DNA of 64,000 nt from Hippea sp. KM1 (GTDB taxonomy: Bacteria; Campylobacterota_A; Desulfurellia; Desulfurellales; Hippeaceae). Below the pieces are notes generated by a model. It worked only from the letters and a program-made list of their open reading frames with translations, was not told the origin of the DNA and searched no databases. Position 1 is the stretch's first letter. Each line of letters opens with the position of its first letter. A program made the translations under genes and the position numbers. This document shows, in pieces, positions 51,715 to 61,139 of this stretch. Location: the NCBI RefSeq assembly GCF_000526195.1, contig NZ_JAFP01000001.1:186001-250000 (forward strand), given 5' to 3'.

Positions 51715-52775
51715 TGAAAACCATATTAGTTACCGGTGGTGCGGGATTTATAGGAAGCAACTTTATTCCATATTTTTTAGAAAAATATCCAGAATATAAT
51801 ATAATGAATTTGGATACTTTGACCTATGCTGGTAATTTAGAAAATTTAAGGGAAGTGGAAAATCATCCAAGATACAAATTTATAAAAGGGAATATATGTA
51901 ATCGAGAATTGGTAGAATATGTTTTCAAAGAATACAATATAATGGGTGTAATTCATTTTGCGGCAGAAAGCCATGTTGATAACTCTATAGCTAATCCGGG
52001 TGTATTTATAGAGACTAATGTTTATGGAACATATACATTGATAGATGTGGCAAGGAATTTTTGGATGGAATCGCCTTTTAGATATAAAAACGATTATGAA
52101 GGATGCAGATTCCATCATATATCCACAGATGAAGTATATGGTAGTTTGGGGGAAACAGGCTTTTTTACTGAAAATACACCTTATGCACCCAATTCTCCCT
52201 ACTCGGCAAGTAAGGCGAGTGCGGATATGATAGTTAGAAGTTATTTTAAGACGTATGGATTGAATACAGTAATTACAAACTGTTCGAACAATTATGGGCC
52301 AAAGCAACACAATGAAAAGCTGATTCCTACGATTATAAGGAGCGCTTTAAACGAAGATCCGATACCGATATATGGGGACGGTAGGAATATTAGAGACTGG
52401 CTTTATGTTTTAGATCACTGCAGGGGGATTGATTTGGTGTTCCATAAAGGAAAACCAGGTGAGGTGTACAATATTGGCGGAAGAAATGAAAAGACTAATA
52501 TAGAAATTGCCAACAAAATTTGTGAAGTTTTGGATAAATTAAAGCCAAGAAGAAATGGAAGAAGCTATAAAGAGTTGATTACTTTTGTTGATGATAGACC
52601 TGGACATGACAGAAGATACGCAATAGATGCAAGCAAGATAAAATCTGAATTGGGATGGAAGGCAAAGGAAAATTTTGAAAGTGGCATTGTTAAAACTGTT
52701 AAGTGGTATCTAAAAAAGATAATAAAGGAAGATAATGGAAATATCTCAAATACAACACATATAAATGCCAAATAA
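51714..52775 (+). CDS. rmlB: dTDP-glucose 4,6-dehydratase
   Basis: 353 residues, short-chain dehydrogenase fold. NAD site GGAGFIGSNFI, the STDEVYG catalytic triad part with Asp-Glu, and YSASKAS with Tyr and Lys. Product is dTDP-4-keto-6-deoxyglucose. No rmlC or rmlD follows, so the pathway turns to an amino sugar rather than rhamnose. GTG start overlapping rmlA; the end overlaps the next gene by 11 bases. Confidence 0.96.
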   Translation: MKTILVTGGAGFIGSNFIPYFLEKYPEYNIMNLDTLTYAGNLENLREVENHPRYKFIKGNICNRELVEYVFKEYNIMGVIHFAAESHVDNSIANPGVFIETNVYGTYTLIDVARNFWMESPFRYKNDYEGCRFHHISTDEVYGSLGETGFFTENTPYAPNSPYSASKASADMIVRSYFKTYGLNTVITNCSNNYGPKQHNEKLIPTIIRSALNEDPIPIYGDGRNIRDWLYVLDHCRGIDLVFHKGKPGEVYNIGGRNEKTNIEIANKICEVLDKLKPRRNGRSYKELITFVDDRPGHDRRYAIDASKIKSELGWKAKENFESGIVKTVKWYLKKIIKEDNGNISNTTHINAK

Positions 52776-53586
52776 AATAGATAGATCTCTGACTATAATT
52801 GCAGGAATTTGGGTAAAAGACGATTTTAGTTGCATGTTGGATTTGGTAAAAAGAATAAAAAAATGTAATGCCCATATAATTGCGATAAGATTTCCTAAAT
52901 ATTATGAGTGTATTTTGGATTCTCGGAAGGATGTATTTGGAAGATTAAAGGAAATTAAGAAAGTTTTAGAGGAAACAGGGCTTTCTTTGATGGTAGAGGT
53001 ATCGGATACTAGAGATGTATTTATAGTTTCTAAATATGCTGATATTCTGTTGATAGATACAGAGAGTTCTCAAAACTTACCTCTTTTAAGAGAGGTGAGT
53101 AAGGCAAATAAACCTGTGCTTTTAAAGAGGGGATTATCTATGACATTGAGCGAACTTCTAAAGAGCGCAAAATACATAGAAAAAGGAGGAAATTCAAATA
53201 TAATACTTTGTGAGGGAGGGATAAGGACATTTTCTTCTGTAAATTCGATTGCTACTTTGGATATTTCAGCTATTCCTGTTTTAAAAGAAATGGTTAACTT
53301 ACTAATCTTTGTGGATCCAATTTATGGATCTGATGGAAAAGAGAGTGTTTTATCCTTGTCAAAAGCAGCTGTGGCAGCTGGGGCTGATGGTTTAATATTG
53401 GATGTTAAATGTGGAGAAAATAAACTTTACAATGATTATTTGAATAAATTAAATATAAAAGAGTTTTGTTATATTGTAGAGGAAGTTAAAAAAATTGCAA
53501 AGGTTTTAGGTAAGAAAATTGAAAATAGTTTAGAGGTAAAAGCAAATGAAGATCAGATTTATAGAACTCGACATAAATGGAGATGA
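52765..53586 (+). CDS. Divergent DAHP-synthase-like protein, catalytic residues altered
   Basis: 273 residues related to the short AroF-type DAHP synthases (aroAG-beta group): KPVLLKRGLSMTLSELLKSA, NIILCEGGIRTF, TLDISAIPVLKE and AAVAAGADGLILDV align well from memory of the family. The KPRTSPYSFQG phosphate/metal region is missing, QIGARNMQNF reads LIDTESSQNL, and the metal-binding His of VDPSHATG is replaced (VDPIYGSDG). DAHP synthesis is therefore unlikely. A role in a modified sugar is suggested only by its neighbours. Overlaps fdtA-like gene by 41 bases. Confidence 0.7.
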   Translation: MPNKIDRSLTIIAGIWVKDDFSCMLDLVKRIKKCNAHIIAIRFPKYYECILDSRKDVFGRLKEIKKVLEETGLSLMVEVSDTRDVFIVSKYADILLIDTESSQNLPLLREVSKANKPVLLKRGLSMTLSELLKSAKYIEKGGNSNIILCEGGIRTFSSVNSIATLDISAIPVLKEMVNLLIFVDPIYGSDGKESVLSLSKAAVAAGADGLILDVKCGENKLYNDYLNKLNIKEFCYIVEEVKKIAKVLGKKIENSLEVKANEDQIYRTRHKWR

Positions 53587-53947
53587 AAGGGGTAATTTGA
53601 TAGCTATTGAGGGATTAAAAGATATTCCGTTTGAGATAAAAAGGATTTACTATATTTTTAATCTAAAAAGAAATGCTCCGAGAGGTTTTCACGTACACAA
53701 GAAATTGCAGCAGGTTGCTATTTGTATAAAAGGCAGTTGTAAGTTTTTGCTTGATAATGGAAAAGAAAAGGTTAGGGATATTATTTTAGATAGACCAAAT
53801 AAAGGTTTATTCATTGATAAAATGATATGGCGAGAGATGTATGATTTTAGTGAAGATTGTATATTACTGGTTCTAGCAAATGATTATTATGATGAAAATG
53901 ATTACATAAGAGATTATGGGGAGTTTTTAAAAACAATAAAAGTATGA
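53546..53947 (+). CDS. dTDP-4-keto-6-deoxyglucose 3,4-ketoisomerase-like cupin (FdtA/QdtA type)
   Basis: 133 residues, one cupin domain. RGFHVHKKLQQVAICIKGSC matches the FdtA/QdtA/WxcM family RGxHAHK signature, with Val for Ala; catalytic His residues are kept. It moves the keto group from C4 to C3 so that an aminotransferase can make a 3-amino-3,6-dideoxyhexose (Fuc3N or Qui3N type). The aminotransferase is the DegT gene at 57266. Product stereochemistry cannot be told. Confidence 0.82.
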   Translation: MKIRFIELDINGDERGNLIAIEGLKDIPFEIKRIYYIFNLKRNAPRGFHVHKKLQQVAICIKGSCKFLLDNGKEKVRDIILDRPNKGLFIDKMIWREMYDFSEDCILLVLANDYYDENDYIRDYGEFLKTIKV

Positions 53948-55095
53948 AGAAAAAGATTTTAGTTGTTGGCAGTAGCTATGGTAGCTTGCCTATATTGGAA
54001 TATTTAAGAAGAGAAGGTAGTAATGAAATTGCAGTTGTAGGAAAATACGAGAATGATCCAGGGCATTTATTTTCAGATAAAAGCTACTTTGTTGATTATT
54101 CCAATGAAAAGGAGTTGTTAAATATATGCTTAGATTACGAACCTGATTTTATAGTGCCTACATGCAATGATTACTCTTATAATAGCTCTTCTTATGTAAA
54201 TGAAAAATTAGGGAGAGTATTTAATGGGTTTGATGACTATGACACAACAATGTTATTGCACACTAAGCATTTATTCAGAGAATTTTTAGTCAAAAACAAC
54301 ATATCTTCTCCTAAATATTATGAAAAAGAAGATATTAATGAAGAATTTGAAAATTATCCCATACTTATTAAACCATCTAGAAAATTCAGTGGTATAGGAA
54401 TAAAAAGAATTTGCAATTATGAAGAATTTAAAAAAGAAATACGCAAGAAAGAAACTAAAGGTGATCATGTAGTTATAGAGGAGTTTGTGGAAGGAAGTCT
54501 TTATAGTTATTCTGTCTTTATAGAAAAGCATAAAGTAAAAAAAGGGTTTTTTGTTAGAGAATTTTGCCTAACATATCCGTATCAAGTAGATTTTTCCTAC
54601 GTCGATAACCGTTTGCCGCACAGCATAAAGAAAAAAATAAATGAGTATATAGAGAAAATCATCGATATTTTAGGACTTAGTAGAGGTCTTTTTCATGTAC
54701 AATTGGTGATAAACAATAATGATTTTTTCATAATTGAAGCGATGAGAAGATGTCCTGGGGATTTGTACAATCTCTTAATAGAAAAGACTACAGGATTCAG
54801 ATATATTGAAAATTATGTTAATGCTTTTCTTGGAAAAGAATTTTGTTGCGAGGAAAAATTTAGAAAGAATATTATTAGACATACTATAACGGTAAATAAA
54901 GTGTCGACATTAAAATCTCTAACTTTTAAAGAAAGAAATATAGAGTTTTTTCCTTTAAAAGAAAGCGGATATACTATAAAAAAGGCTCCTTTTGATAAAA
55001 TTGGGATAATCTTTAAAGAAACATCTAATACCAGCATAGAAAACACAATAAAAGATATAGTAAATATTGATTATTATGAAGGAGTAAAGCCATGA
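53944..55095 (+). CDS. ATP-grasp family ligase
   Basis: 383 residues. An N-terminal pre-ATP-grasp domain (KILVVGSSYGSLPILEYLRR) is followed by the ATP-grasp region YPILIKPSRKFSGIGIKRI, VVIEEFVEGSLYS and FFIIEAMRRCPGDLYN, where Glu, Arg and Asn bind Mg-ATP. These enzymes join a carboxylate to an amine or similar. In this locus it may attach an amino acid or acid group to the amino sugar. Coding is AT-rich compared with the genes left of 50 kb. Confidence 0.82.
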   Translation: MKKKILVVGSSYGSLPILEYLRREGSNEIAVVGKYENDPGHLFSDKSYFVDYSNEKELLNICLDYEPDFIVPTCNDYSYNSSSYVNEKLGRVFNGFDDYDTTMLLHTKHLFREFLVKNNISSPKYYEKEDINEEFENYPILIKPSRKFSGIGIKRICNYEEFKKEIRKKETKGDHVVIEEFVEGSLYSYSVFIEKHKVKKGFFVREFCLTYPYQVDFSYVDNRLPHSIKKKINEYIEKIIDILGLSRGLFHVQLVINNNDFFIIEAMRRCPGDLYNLLIEKTTGFRYIENYVNAFLGKEFCCEEKFRKNIIRHTITVNKVSTLKSLTFKERNIEFFPLKESGYTIKKAPFDKIGIIFKETSNTSIENTIKDIVNIDYYEGVKP

Positions 55096-56174
55096 AGTAT
55101 AAAGTTGGATTTGTAGGTGGAGGCATAAATTCTGTGGTTGGTAGAGTGCATAAGATAGCAATAGAAATGGACGACAGGTTTGAGGTTGTTGCTGGTGTTT
55201 TCAGTAGATTTAAGGAAAGCAATAAAAAAAGTGCTGAAATTTATAATGTAAGGAAATTTTATCCTACTATAAAAGATATGATTAGAAACGAAAGATTGGA
55301 TGTTGTATGTATTTTAACACCTACGAATAGACATGTATATGATATAGAGGAATGCTTAAATTTAAATGAAGAAATAGTTATAGTATCAGAGAAGACAATA
55401 GCAACATCTTTAAGTGAAATTAAAACTTTAAAAGGATACATAAAGAGAAATTTGTTTGTAACATACAATTACACGGGGTATCCTATGCTTAGGGAATTAA
55501 GAGAGTGGGTTTTAAATGATAAGATTGGAAAAGTGCTTAATATTAACTTATTTATGCCTCAGGAAGGTTTTTTAAAAAAGGCAAACAATAAAAAGTTAGC
55601 GCCTCAAGACTGGAGAAGAAAAGATTATGAGATTCCTACTATTTATTTAGATCTTGGTATTCACTTGTATAGTATATTAAGTTTTATATTGAATTCTGAT
55701 GTAAAAATAAAAAGCGTTAAAAGTCTTAATAAGAGTTTCAGTCAATGGGGGGTTATAGATAGTGTTAGCTCTATTTTGCTTTTGAAAGATGATATAGTAG
55801 TTAATATATGGTTTAGTAAAGTTGCCCTTGGGCACACTAATGGTTTAGAAGTAGAGGTTTACGGAGAAAAAGGAAGCTTGAGATGGCATCAACTTGAGCC
55901 TGAGTATCTTTATTACTGTGACGATAGTGGCAATAAGTTAAAACTTGATCGAGGAAGTGATTTTGTAATAGAGGCAAGAAAAGAAAGATATAATAGATTT
56001 AAAGTTGGACATCCAGATGGATATATAGAGGCATTTGCAAATTATTATTACGATATAGCGGAAATTTTAAAGAACAGAGAAAGTTTTTCTTCTGTCTTTG
56101 TATTTGATTTTGCTGACTGCGAAAAAGGGATGGAATTTTTAACAATGATCAAAGAGGGAGAAATATGTTGTTAA
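55092..56174 (+). CDS. Gfo/Idh/MocA-family oxidoreductase
   Basis: 360 residues. The N-terminal Rossmann domain starts KVGFVGGGINSVVGRVHKIA and has VVCILTPTNRHV and VSEKTIA, the EKP-type lysine motif. The C-terminal part contains DLGIHLYSI with the usual His. NAD(P)-dependent sugar oxidoreductase, possibly at C3 of a nucleotide sugar. Overlaps both neighbours. Confidence 0.85.
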   Translation: MKYKVGFVGGGINSVVGRVHKIAIEMDDRFEVVAGVFSRFKESNKKSAEIYNVRKFYPTIKDMIRNERLDVVCILTPTNRHVYDIEECLNLNEEIVIVSEKTIATSLSEIKTLKGYIKRNLFVTYNYTGYPMLRELREWVLNDKIGKVLNINLFMPQEGFLKKANNKKLAPQDWRRKDYEIPTIYLDLGIHLYSILSFILNSDVKIKSVKSLNKSFSQWGVIDSVSSILLLKDDIVVNIWFSKVALGHTNGLEVEVYGEKGSLRWHQLEPEYLYYCDDSGNKLKLDRGSDFVIEARKERYNRFKVGHPDGYIEAFANYYYDIAEILKNRESFSSVFVFDFADCEKGMEFLTMIKEGEICC

Positions 56175-57247
56175 TAAAACCGACCATAGATAATAAAGGT
56201 TATTTGAATAAGATGATTCTAGTAGATGAAATTACAGAAAAAAATGGTAAGTTTTATATTTTTGGTATTAATATCCTAACTGATGCACTTATAAAACTGT
56301 TTAAGTCAAAAATAAAAGGAATTATAGATGAATTTACAAGTGAGAAATTTTACAAAAATATACCTATATTTAATTTAAACCAAATAGAAAGAAATTCTGT
56401 AATATTAGTGGCTTCATCTGGGAAAATTCTAACATCTTTAAGTAAGTTGCGAAAAAAAGGTTTTGAGCATGTGTTGCATTATGTAGATTTTCTAAGGTAT
56501 GGTACGGCAAAATTAACCGATCTTCCTTTTAATGAAAATTTTCCTCAAGAATATGATAAAAACCATGAAAGATTTGAGGAAGTGTACGGTATGTTAAAAG
56601 ATGAAAGGTCTAAAATTATTTATAAAAAGCTAATAAATTTTAGATATTTTTATGATTTAAGTTTTCTGGAAGGATTTAAAAGTTGTGAATATAAGCAATA
56701 TTTTGAAGATTTTTTAAGTTTAAACAAAGAAATTTTTGTTGATGGGGGTGGATTTGATGGGCTAACAACTAAATTGTTTATAGAAAAATGTCCCAGCTAT
56801 AAAAAGGTATATTTTTTTGAACCAGATAAGGGCAATTTGGAAAAAGCTATGCTCTTGCTGAAAAATTATAAAAACATCAATTTTTATGGTGTTGGTTTAT
56901 ATAGTAAAAAGATGAAATTAAAGTTTAAAAAAGAAGGGTCATCATCTCATGTGAGTGAAGAGGGAGGTGAAATAATAGATGTGGACAAGTTTGATAGCAT
57001 CATTAATGATAAAGTTACATACATAAAATTAGATATAGAGGGAAGCGAAGAAGAGGCATTAGATGGAATGCATTATACTATAAAAAAATACTATCCTAAA
57101 TTAGCTGTTTCTGTTTATCATTCTCCTAATAGTTTCTGGAGAATTCCACAAATAGTTTTGAATACCAGAGATGATTATAATATATATTTAAGACATTATA
57201 CAGAAAGTATCTATGAGACTATTATGTATTTTATTCCAAAAAAATAA
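56165..57247 (+). CDS. FkbM-family methyltransferase with N-terminal extension
   Basis: 360 residues. The AdoMet domain begins near residue 190: FVDGGGFDGLTTKLFIEK, VYFFEPDKGN, and YIKLDIEGSEEEALDGM, the FkbM hallmark. The first 120 residues look like a separate nucleotide-binding fold (FYIFGINILTDALIKLF). Probably O-methylates a sugar of the surface polymer. Confidence 0.85.
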   Translation: MLLIKPTIDNKGYLNKMILVDEITEKNGKFYIFGINILTDALIKLFKSKIKGIIDEFTSEKFYKNIPIFNLNQIERNSVILVASSGKILTSLSKLRKKGFEHVLHYVDFLRYGTAKLTDLPFNENFPQEYDKNHERFEEVYGMLKDERSKIIYKKLINFRYFYDLSFLEGFKSCEYKQYFEDFLSLNKEIFVDGGGFDGLTTKLFIEKCPSYKKVYFFEPDKGNLEKAMLLLKNYKNINFYGVGLYSKKMKLKFKKEGSSSHVSEEGGEIIDVDKFDSIINDKVTYIKLDIEGSEEEALDGMHYTIKKYYPKLAVSVYHSPNSFWRIPQIVLNTRDDYNIYLRHYTESIYETIMYFIPKK

Positions 57248-57265
57248 AGAAAGTGATTGTATTGT

Positions 57266-58354
57266 ATGTTGTTTTTGGATTTAAAAAAAGTTAATATGCA
57301 ATACAAAAATGCTATTCTCAAAGTCGTTGAGAAAGTTATAGATAAAGGTTGGTATATTTTAGGAGAAGAAGTAGGAAAATTTGAAGAAGAATTTGCTAAA
57401 TATTGTGATACAAAATATGCAATAGGTGTAGGAAGTGGACTTGATGCTTTAAAACTTATTATAAGAGGATATAAAGAGTTAGGAGTTTTTAAAGAAGGGG
57501 ATGATATAATAGTTCCTGCAAATACTTATATTGCTTCTATTTTAGCAATAAGTGAAGAAGGGTTAAATCCTCTTTTAATAGAGCCAAGGATTGATACATA
57601 TTTAATAGATCCTGATAAAATAGAAGAGAAAATAACTCCGAAAACAAAAGCTATAATGGCAGTGCATTTGTATGGTCAAGTGTGTGAAATGGGTAAAATT
57701 CACAAAATTGCAAAAAAATATAATTTAAAAATTATTGAAGATTCAGCACAAGCTCATGGAGCGTATTATAAAAATAAAAAAGTAGGTAATTTAGGAGATG
57801 CAAGTGGATTTAGTTTTTATCCAGCTAAAAACCTTGGAGCGTTAGGAGATGGTGGAGCAGTTACTACAAATGATGAAAGACTGGCCGAAGTTATAAAAGC
57901 GTTAAGAAATTATGGAAGTGATAAAAAATATCATTATATTTATAAAGGCTATAATAGTAGACTTGATGAAATACAAGCAGCAATGCTTAGAGTAAAATTA
58001 AAGTATTTGGATAAAGAAAATAAAAAAAGAAAAGAGATAGCAAAATATTATTTAGAAAACATAAAAAATGAAAAAATTGTATTACCAAAAATAGTTACAG
58101 ATAGTGTTTGGCATTTGTTTGTTATAAGAACGAAAGAAAGAGGTAAATTACAAAAATATTTAGCCGAAAATAATATTCAAGCGCTTATTCACTATCCAAT
58201 ACCACCACATAAACAAAAAGCCTATAAAGAATGGAACAGTTTAAGTTTTCCTATTACTGAAAAGTTATCAAATGAAATTTTGAGTTTGCCTATAAGTGGG
58301 ATTATGAGTTTAGAAGAAGCAAAAAGAATAACTGATTTAATAAATAAGGTTTAA
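57266..58354 (+). CDS. DegT/DnrJ/EryC1-family sugar aminotransferase
   Basis: 362 residues. PLP lysine in [26 protein letters not shown] and [11 protein letters not shown] are the other signatures of 3-keto sugar aminotransferases such as FdtB/QdtB. It should aminate the product of the FdtA-like enzyme. ATG at 57266 chosen over TTG 57257. From here to about 61.1 kb codons end almost always in A or T. Confidence 0.9.
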   Translation: MLFLDLKKVNMQYKNAILKVVEKVIDKGWYILGEEVGKFEEEFAKYCDTKYAIGVGSGLDALKLIIRGYKELGVFKEGDDIIVPANTYIASILAISEEGLNPLLIEPRIDTYLIDPDKIEEKITPKTKAIMAVHLYGQVCEMGKIHKIAKKYNLKIIEDSAQAHGAYYKNKKVGNLGDASGFSFYPAKNLGALGDGGAVTTNDERLAEVIKALRNYGSDKKYHYIYKGYNSRLDEIQAAMLRVKLKYLDKENKKRKEIAKYYLENIKNEKIVLPKIVTDSVWHLFVIRTKERGKLQKYLAENNIQALIHYPIPPHKQKAYKEWNSLSFPITEKLSNEILSLPISGIMSLEEAKRITDLINKV

Positions 58355-58356
58355 TA

Positions 58357-59286
58357 ATGCAAAAAGATTTGTGTGTTGTATTGATGACAAGTTATAATCA
58401 CGAAAAATATATAAGAGAGTCAATTGAATCTGTCATTAATCAAACTTATAAAAATTTAAAATTAGTTATAGTTGATGACTTTTCAACAGATGATAGTAGA
58501 AAAATTATTAAAGAATATGCGGCTAAATATCCCAATAAAATCTTTTATATTTTTAATGAAATAAATATGCATGTAAATAGAAGTTTTAATAGAGGTTTGG
58601 AGTTTATAAAAGAAAAGTTTGATCCTGAATTTTTTGCTTGTATAGCAAGTGATGATATATTTGAAAAAGATAAAATTGAAAAACAAATTGATTTTTTAAA
58701 AAAATATGATTTAGATGGAGTTAGTAGTAAAGGTAAATATATAAATGAAAAAAGTAAAATTTTAGCCCCCATTGAGATGGATAATTTGTTTAATAAAAAT
58801 TTATATGCAATAGAAGATATAGAAAAAATTAAAAATTTTTATTATATGGATATTGTAGGTGGTCCTTTAATTCAGTCTATGGTTTTTAAGTTTCCTGTTA
58901 TTTATAGGTTAAAAATGGATCTAACTTCTATAAGTGATGATTATAGTTTAATGCTTAGATTTTTTAATAATGGCTATAAATTAGGGTATCTTAATGAATT
59001 TTTATGGAGATATAGGAGGCATGATACTAATGTTTCAAAAAATTATGATTATATTTTTGTAGTTTTAGATGTTATATATAAATATATTCCTAAAAAATAT
59101 AGAAATGTTGCTATTTTTAAACAGTTTTTTATTACGGGAATTTACAAGATTTTTATTCATGATCAAAAAGCAGATGGAATAAGGTTTATATGGATGAGTT
59201 TAGCTTATTTAAATTTAGATGGGATTAAATTTATTGGTAAAAAATTTTTTGGTGGAATAAAATTTATTTTAAGAAGTAAAAAATGA
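58357..59286 (+). CDS. Glycosyltransferase family 2
   Basis: 309 residues, GT-A fold. VLMTSYNHEKYIRESIESV at the N-terminus, VIVDDFSTDDS with the first Asp pair, and a DXD-like SDD (IASDDIFEKDKIE). WRYRRHDTNVS lies near the acceptor site. Very AT-rich coding. The sugar transferred is unknown. Overlaps the next gene as ATGA. Confidence 0.87.
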   Translation: MQKDLCVVLMTSYNHEKYIRESIESVINQTYKNLKLVIVDDFSTDDSRKIIKEYAAKYPNKIFYIFNEINMHVNRSFNRGLEFIKEKFDPEFFACIASDDIFEKDKIEKQIDFLKKYDLDGVSSKGKYINEKSKILAPIEMDNLFNKNLYAIEDIEKIKNFYYMDIVGGPLIQSMVFKFPVIYRLKMDLTSISDDYSLMLRFFNNGYKLGYLNEFLWRYRRHDTNVSKNYDYIFVVLDVIYKYIPKKYRNVAIFKQFFITGIYKIFIHDQKADGIRFIWMSLAYLNLDGIKFIGKKFFGGIKFILRSKK

Positions 59287-60191
59287 TTTTTAGTGTTTAT
59301 ACAATTTGTTACAATTGCTCAAAATTTATAAATAGGCCTTTTGAAGCTTTAATGAATCAAACTTTTTCTCATAATAAATTTGAGTGGATTATTATTGATG
59401 ATTGTTCGAGTGATAATAGTAAAGAGTTAGTTAAGAATCTAATAAAAAAAGCAGATTTTAAAATAAGATATTATAGAAATGAAAAAAATCAAATGTTAAT
59501 TAAAAACATAAGAAAAGCTATTGAATTAGCTTGTGGTGAATTTATTTATGGAATAGGACATGATGATTCAAGTGAAAAAATTTTATTGGAAAAAGTTTAT
59601 GATATTTTTATAAACAATAAAGAATGTGTAAGTGTTAATTTTTTATGTAAAAATCAGTTTGGAGAAGATGTTGGGAAAGAGTTTCCAAAAGAAGGATGTG
59701 TTTTTCATAAAGAAGCTTTTAGATGGGATTATTCAAAAATAGGAGAAGTTAGAGGTGTTTGGAAAAGTGATATATTAAAAAAACATTATGTAGTTCCTTC
59801 TGTTATTGATGAAATAAGATATATTCCAGAGGGTTTTTTTTGGAATAAAATAGGATTAGAATTATTTGGCTTGAAATCATATTTTTTAAATGAAAGATTG
59901 GGGATTTATTATATTATAGAAAATTCTTTAAGCAAAAATATTCGTTCTAAATATTCAAAAGGATTTGAATATGAAAGTTTGTTTTTTATTAATAATTATG
60001 TAACTAAACAATTACTTTATAATCCTAAATTTTATTTTAAACACTTAATAAAATATATAATATTTTCAAGTTATAATAATTCAAAAGGTTTTAAAAGTAT
60101 CGAAAATCTTTTTAGTAAAATGATGTATTTTCTTTTTTATATCCCCGCAATTTTGTATAAAGATAAATATTTTTCTAATTCTTTAAGATAA
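59283..60191 (+). CDS. Glycosyltransferase family 2
   Basis: 302 residues. FSVYTICYNCSKFINRPFEA followed by IIIDDCSSDNS mark the GT2 fold; GHDDSSEKI takes the place of the DXD motif. The C-terminus ends in a hydrophobic, aromatic-rich helix (MMYFLFYIPAILY). Codon use is extremely AT-rich. Substrate unknown. Confidence 0.82.
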   Translation: MIFSVYTICYNCSKFINRPFEALMNQTFSHNKFEWIIIDDCSSDNSKELVKNLIKKADFKIRYYRNEKNQMLIKNIRKAIELACGEFIYGIGHDDSSEKILLEKVYDIFINNKECVSVNFLCKNQFGEDVGKEFPKEGCVFHKEAFRWDYSKIGEVRGVWKSDILKKHYVVPSVIDEIRYIPEGFFWNKIGLELFGLKSYFLNERLGIYYIIENSLSKNIRSKYSKGFEYESLFFINNYVTKQLLYNPKFYFKHLIKYIIFSSYNNSKGFKSIENLFSKMMYFLFYIPAILYKDKYFSNSLR

Positions 60192-60200
60192 AGGCAATTG

Positions 60201-61139
60201 ATGAGACCATTAGTTAGTGTTTCTTCTGCTTGTTATAATCATAAAGAATTTTTAGATGAATATTTTGATAGTGTATTGTCTCAAACATACAAAAATATTG
60301 AAATTGTAATAGGAGATGATGCTTCAATAGATGGTTCTCAAGAAATTTTACTTAAATATAAAAAAAAATATCCTAACAAAATTAAACTTATTTTAAATGA
60401 AAAAAATTTAGGGATCACTCAAAATTCAATTAATGTATTGAAAGCATGTAGAGGTAAATATATAGCATTAGTAGCAACAGATGATTTGATGCTTCCTGCA
60501 AAAATAGAAAAACAGGTAGAAGTGTTAGAGAAAAATCCGAATATAAATATTTGTTATCATGATTTAGAAGTAATTTTTGAAAATAGCAATAAAAAGATGC
60601 TTTTTAGCGAAATTAACCAGTATACTCCTAAAAGAGGAGCAGTTAAAGAATTAATAAAGTATGGAACTTTTGTGGGAGCTTGTTCTGTTATGATAAGAAG
60701 AGAAAATATTCCTTCTTATTTTTTTGATGATAGAATTAAAATAGCTTCTGATTGGAAATTTTTGATTGATGTTATTAGAGAAGGAGAATTTTATTATATA
60801 AATGAAGTGTTGGGCAAATATAGGAGGCACTCAAATAATATAACCTTACTTAGAACAATTGAAACATTAGATGATCATATTTTAACTTGTGGTATTCTAA
60901 TACAAGAATATCCTGAATACGTGAATGAAATTAAATATAGATTAGCTAATATCTTGTTTGAAAAAAGTATGCAATATTTTAGAATGGAGAAATATTTAGA
61001 AGCTAAAAAAAATTTAGAGGCAAGTATTAAAATAAAAAAAATTCCAAAAAATGTACTCTTTTATTTTCTAAATAAATGTATGGATTTTTCTACTTTAGAA
61101 AAACTAAAAAGAAAATTTAAAAAGTCATTAAATGTGTAA
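60201..61139 (+). CDS. Glycosyltransferase family 2
   Basis: 312 residues. VSSACYNHKEFLDEYFDSVL, VIGDDASIDGSQEI and VATDDLMLPAKIEKQ give a full GT2 domain; YRRHSNN is the same acceptor-side motif as in the GT2 at 58357. The C-terminal part is helical. ATG 60201 is used, with TTG three bases earlier rejected. Overlaps asnB by 8 bases. Confidence 0.87.
   Translation: MRPLVSVSSACYNHKEFLDEYFDSVLSQTYKNIEIVIGDDASIDGSQEILLKYKKKYPNKIKLILNEKNLGITQNSINVLKACRGKYIALVATDDLMLPAKIEKQVEVLEKNPNINICYHDLEVIFENSNKKMLFSEINQYTPKRGAVKELIKYGTFVGACSVMIRRENIPSYFFDDRIKIASDWKFLIDVIREGEFYYINEVLGKYRRHSNNITLLRTIETLDDHILTCGILIQEYPEYVNEIKYRLANILFEKSMQYFRMEKYLEAKKNLEASIKIKKIPKNVLFYFLNKCMDFSTLEKLKRKFKKSLNV

Noticed and set aside
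52765-53586. Assignment as a working DAHP synthase of the shikimate pathway
   Set aside because: Key substrate and metal residues are absent and the context is sugar biosynthesis.
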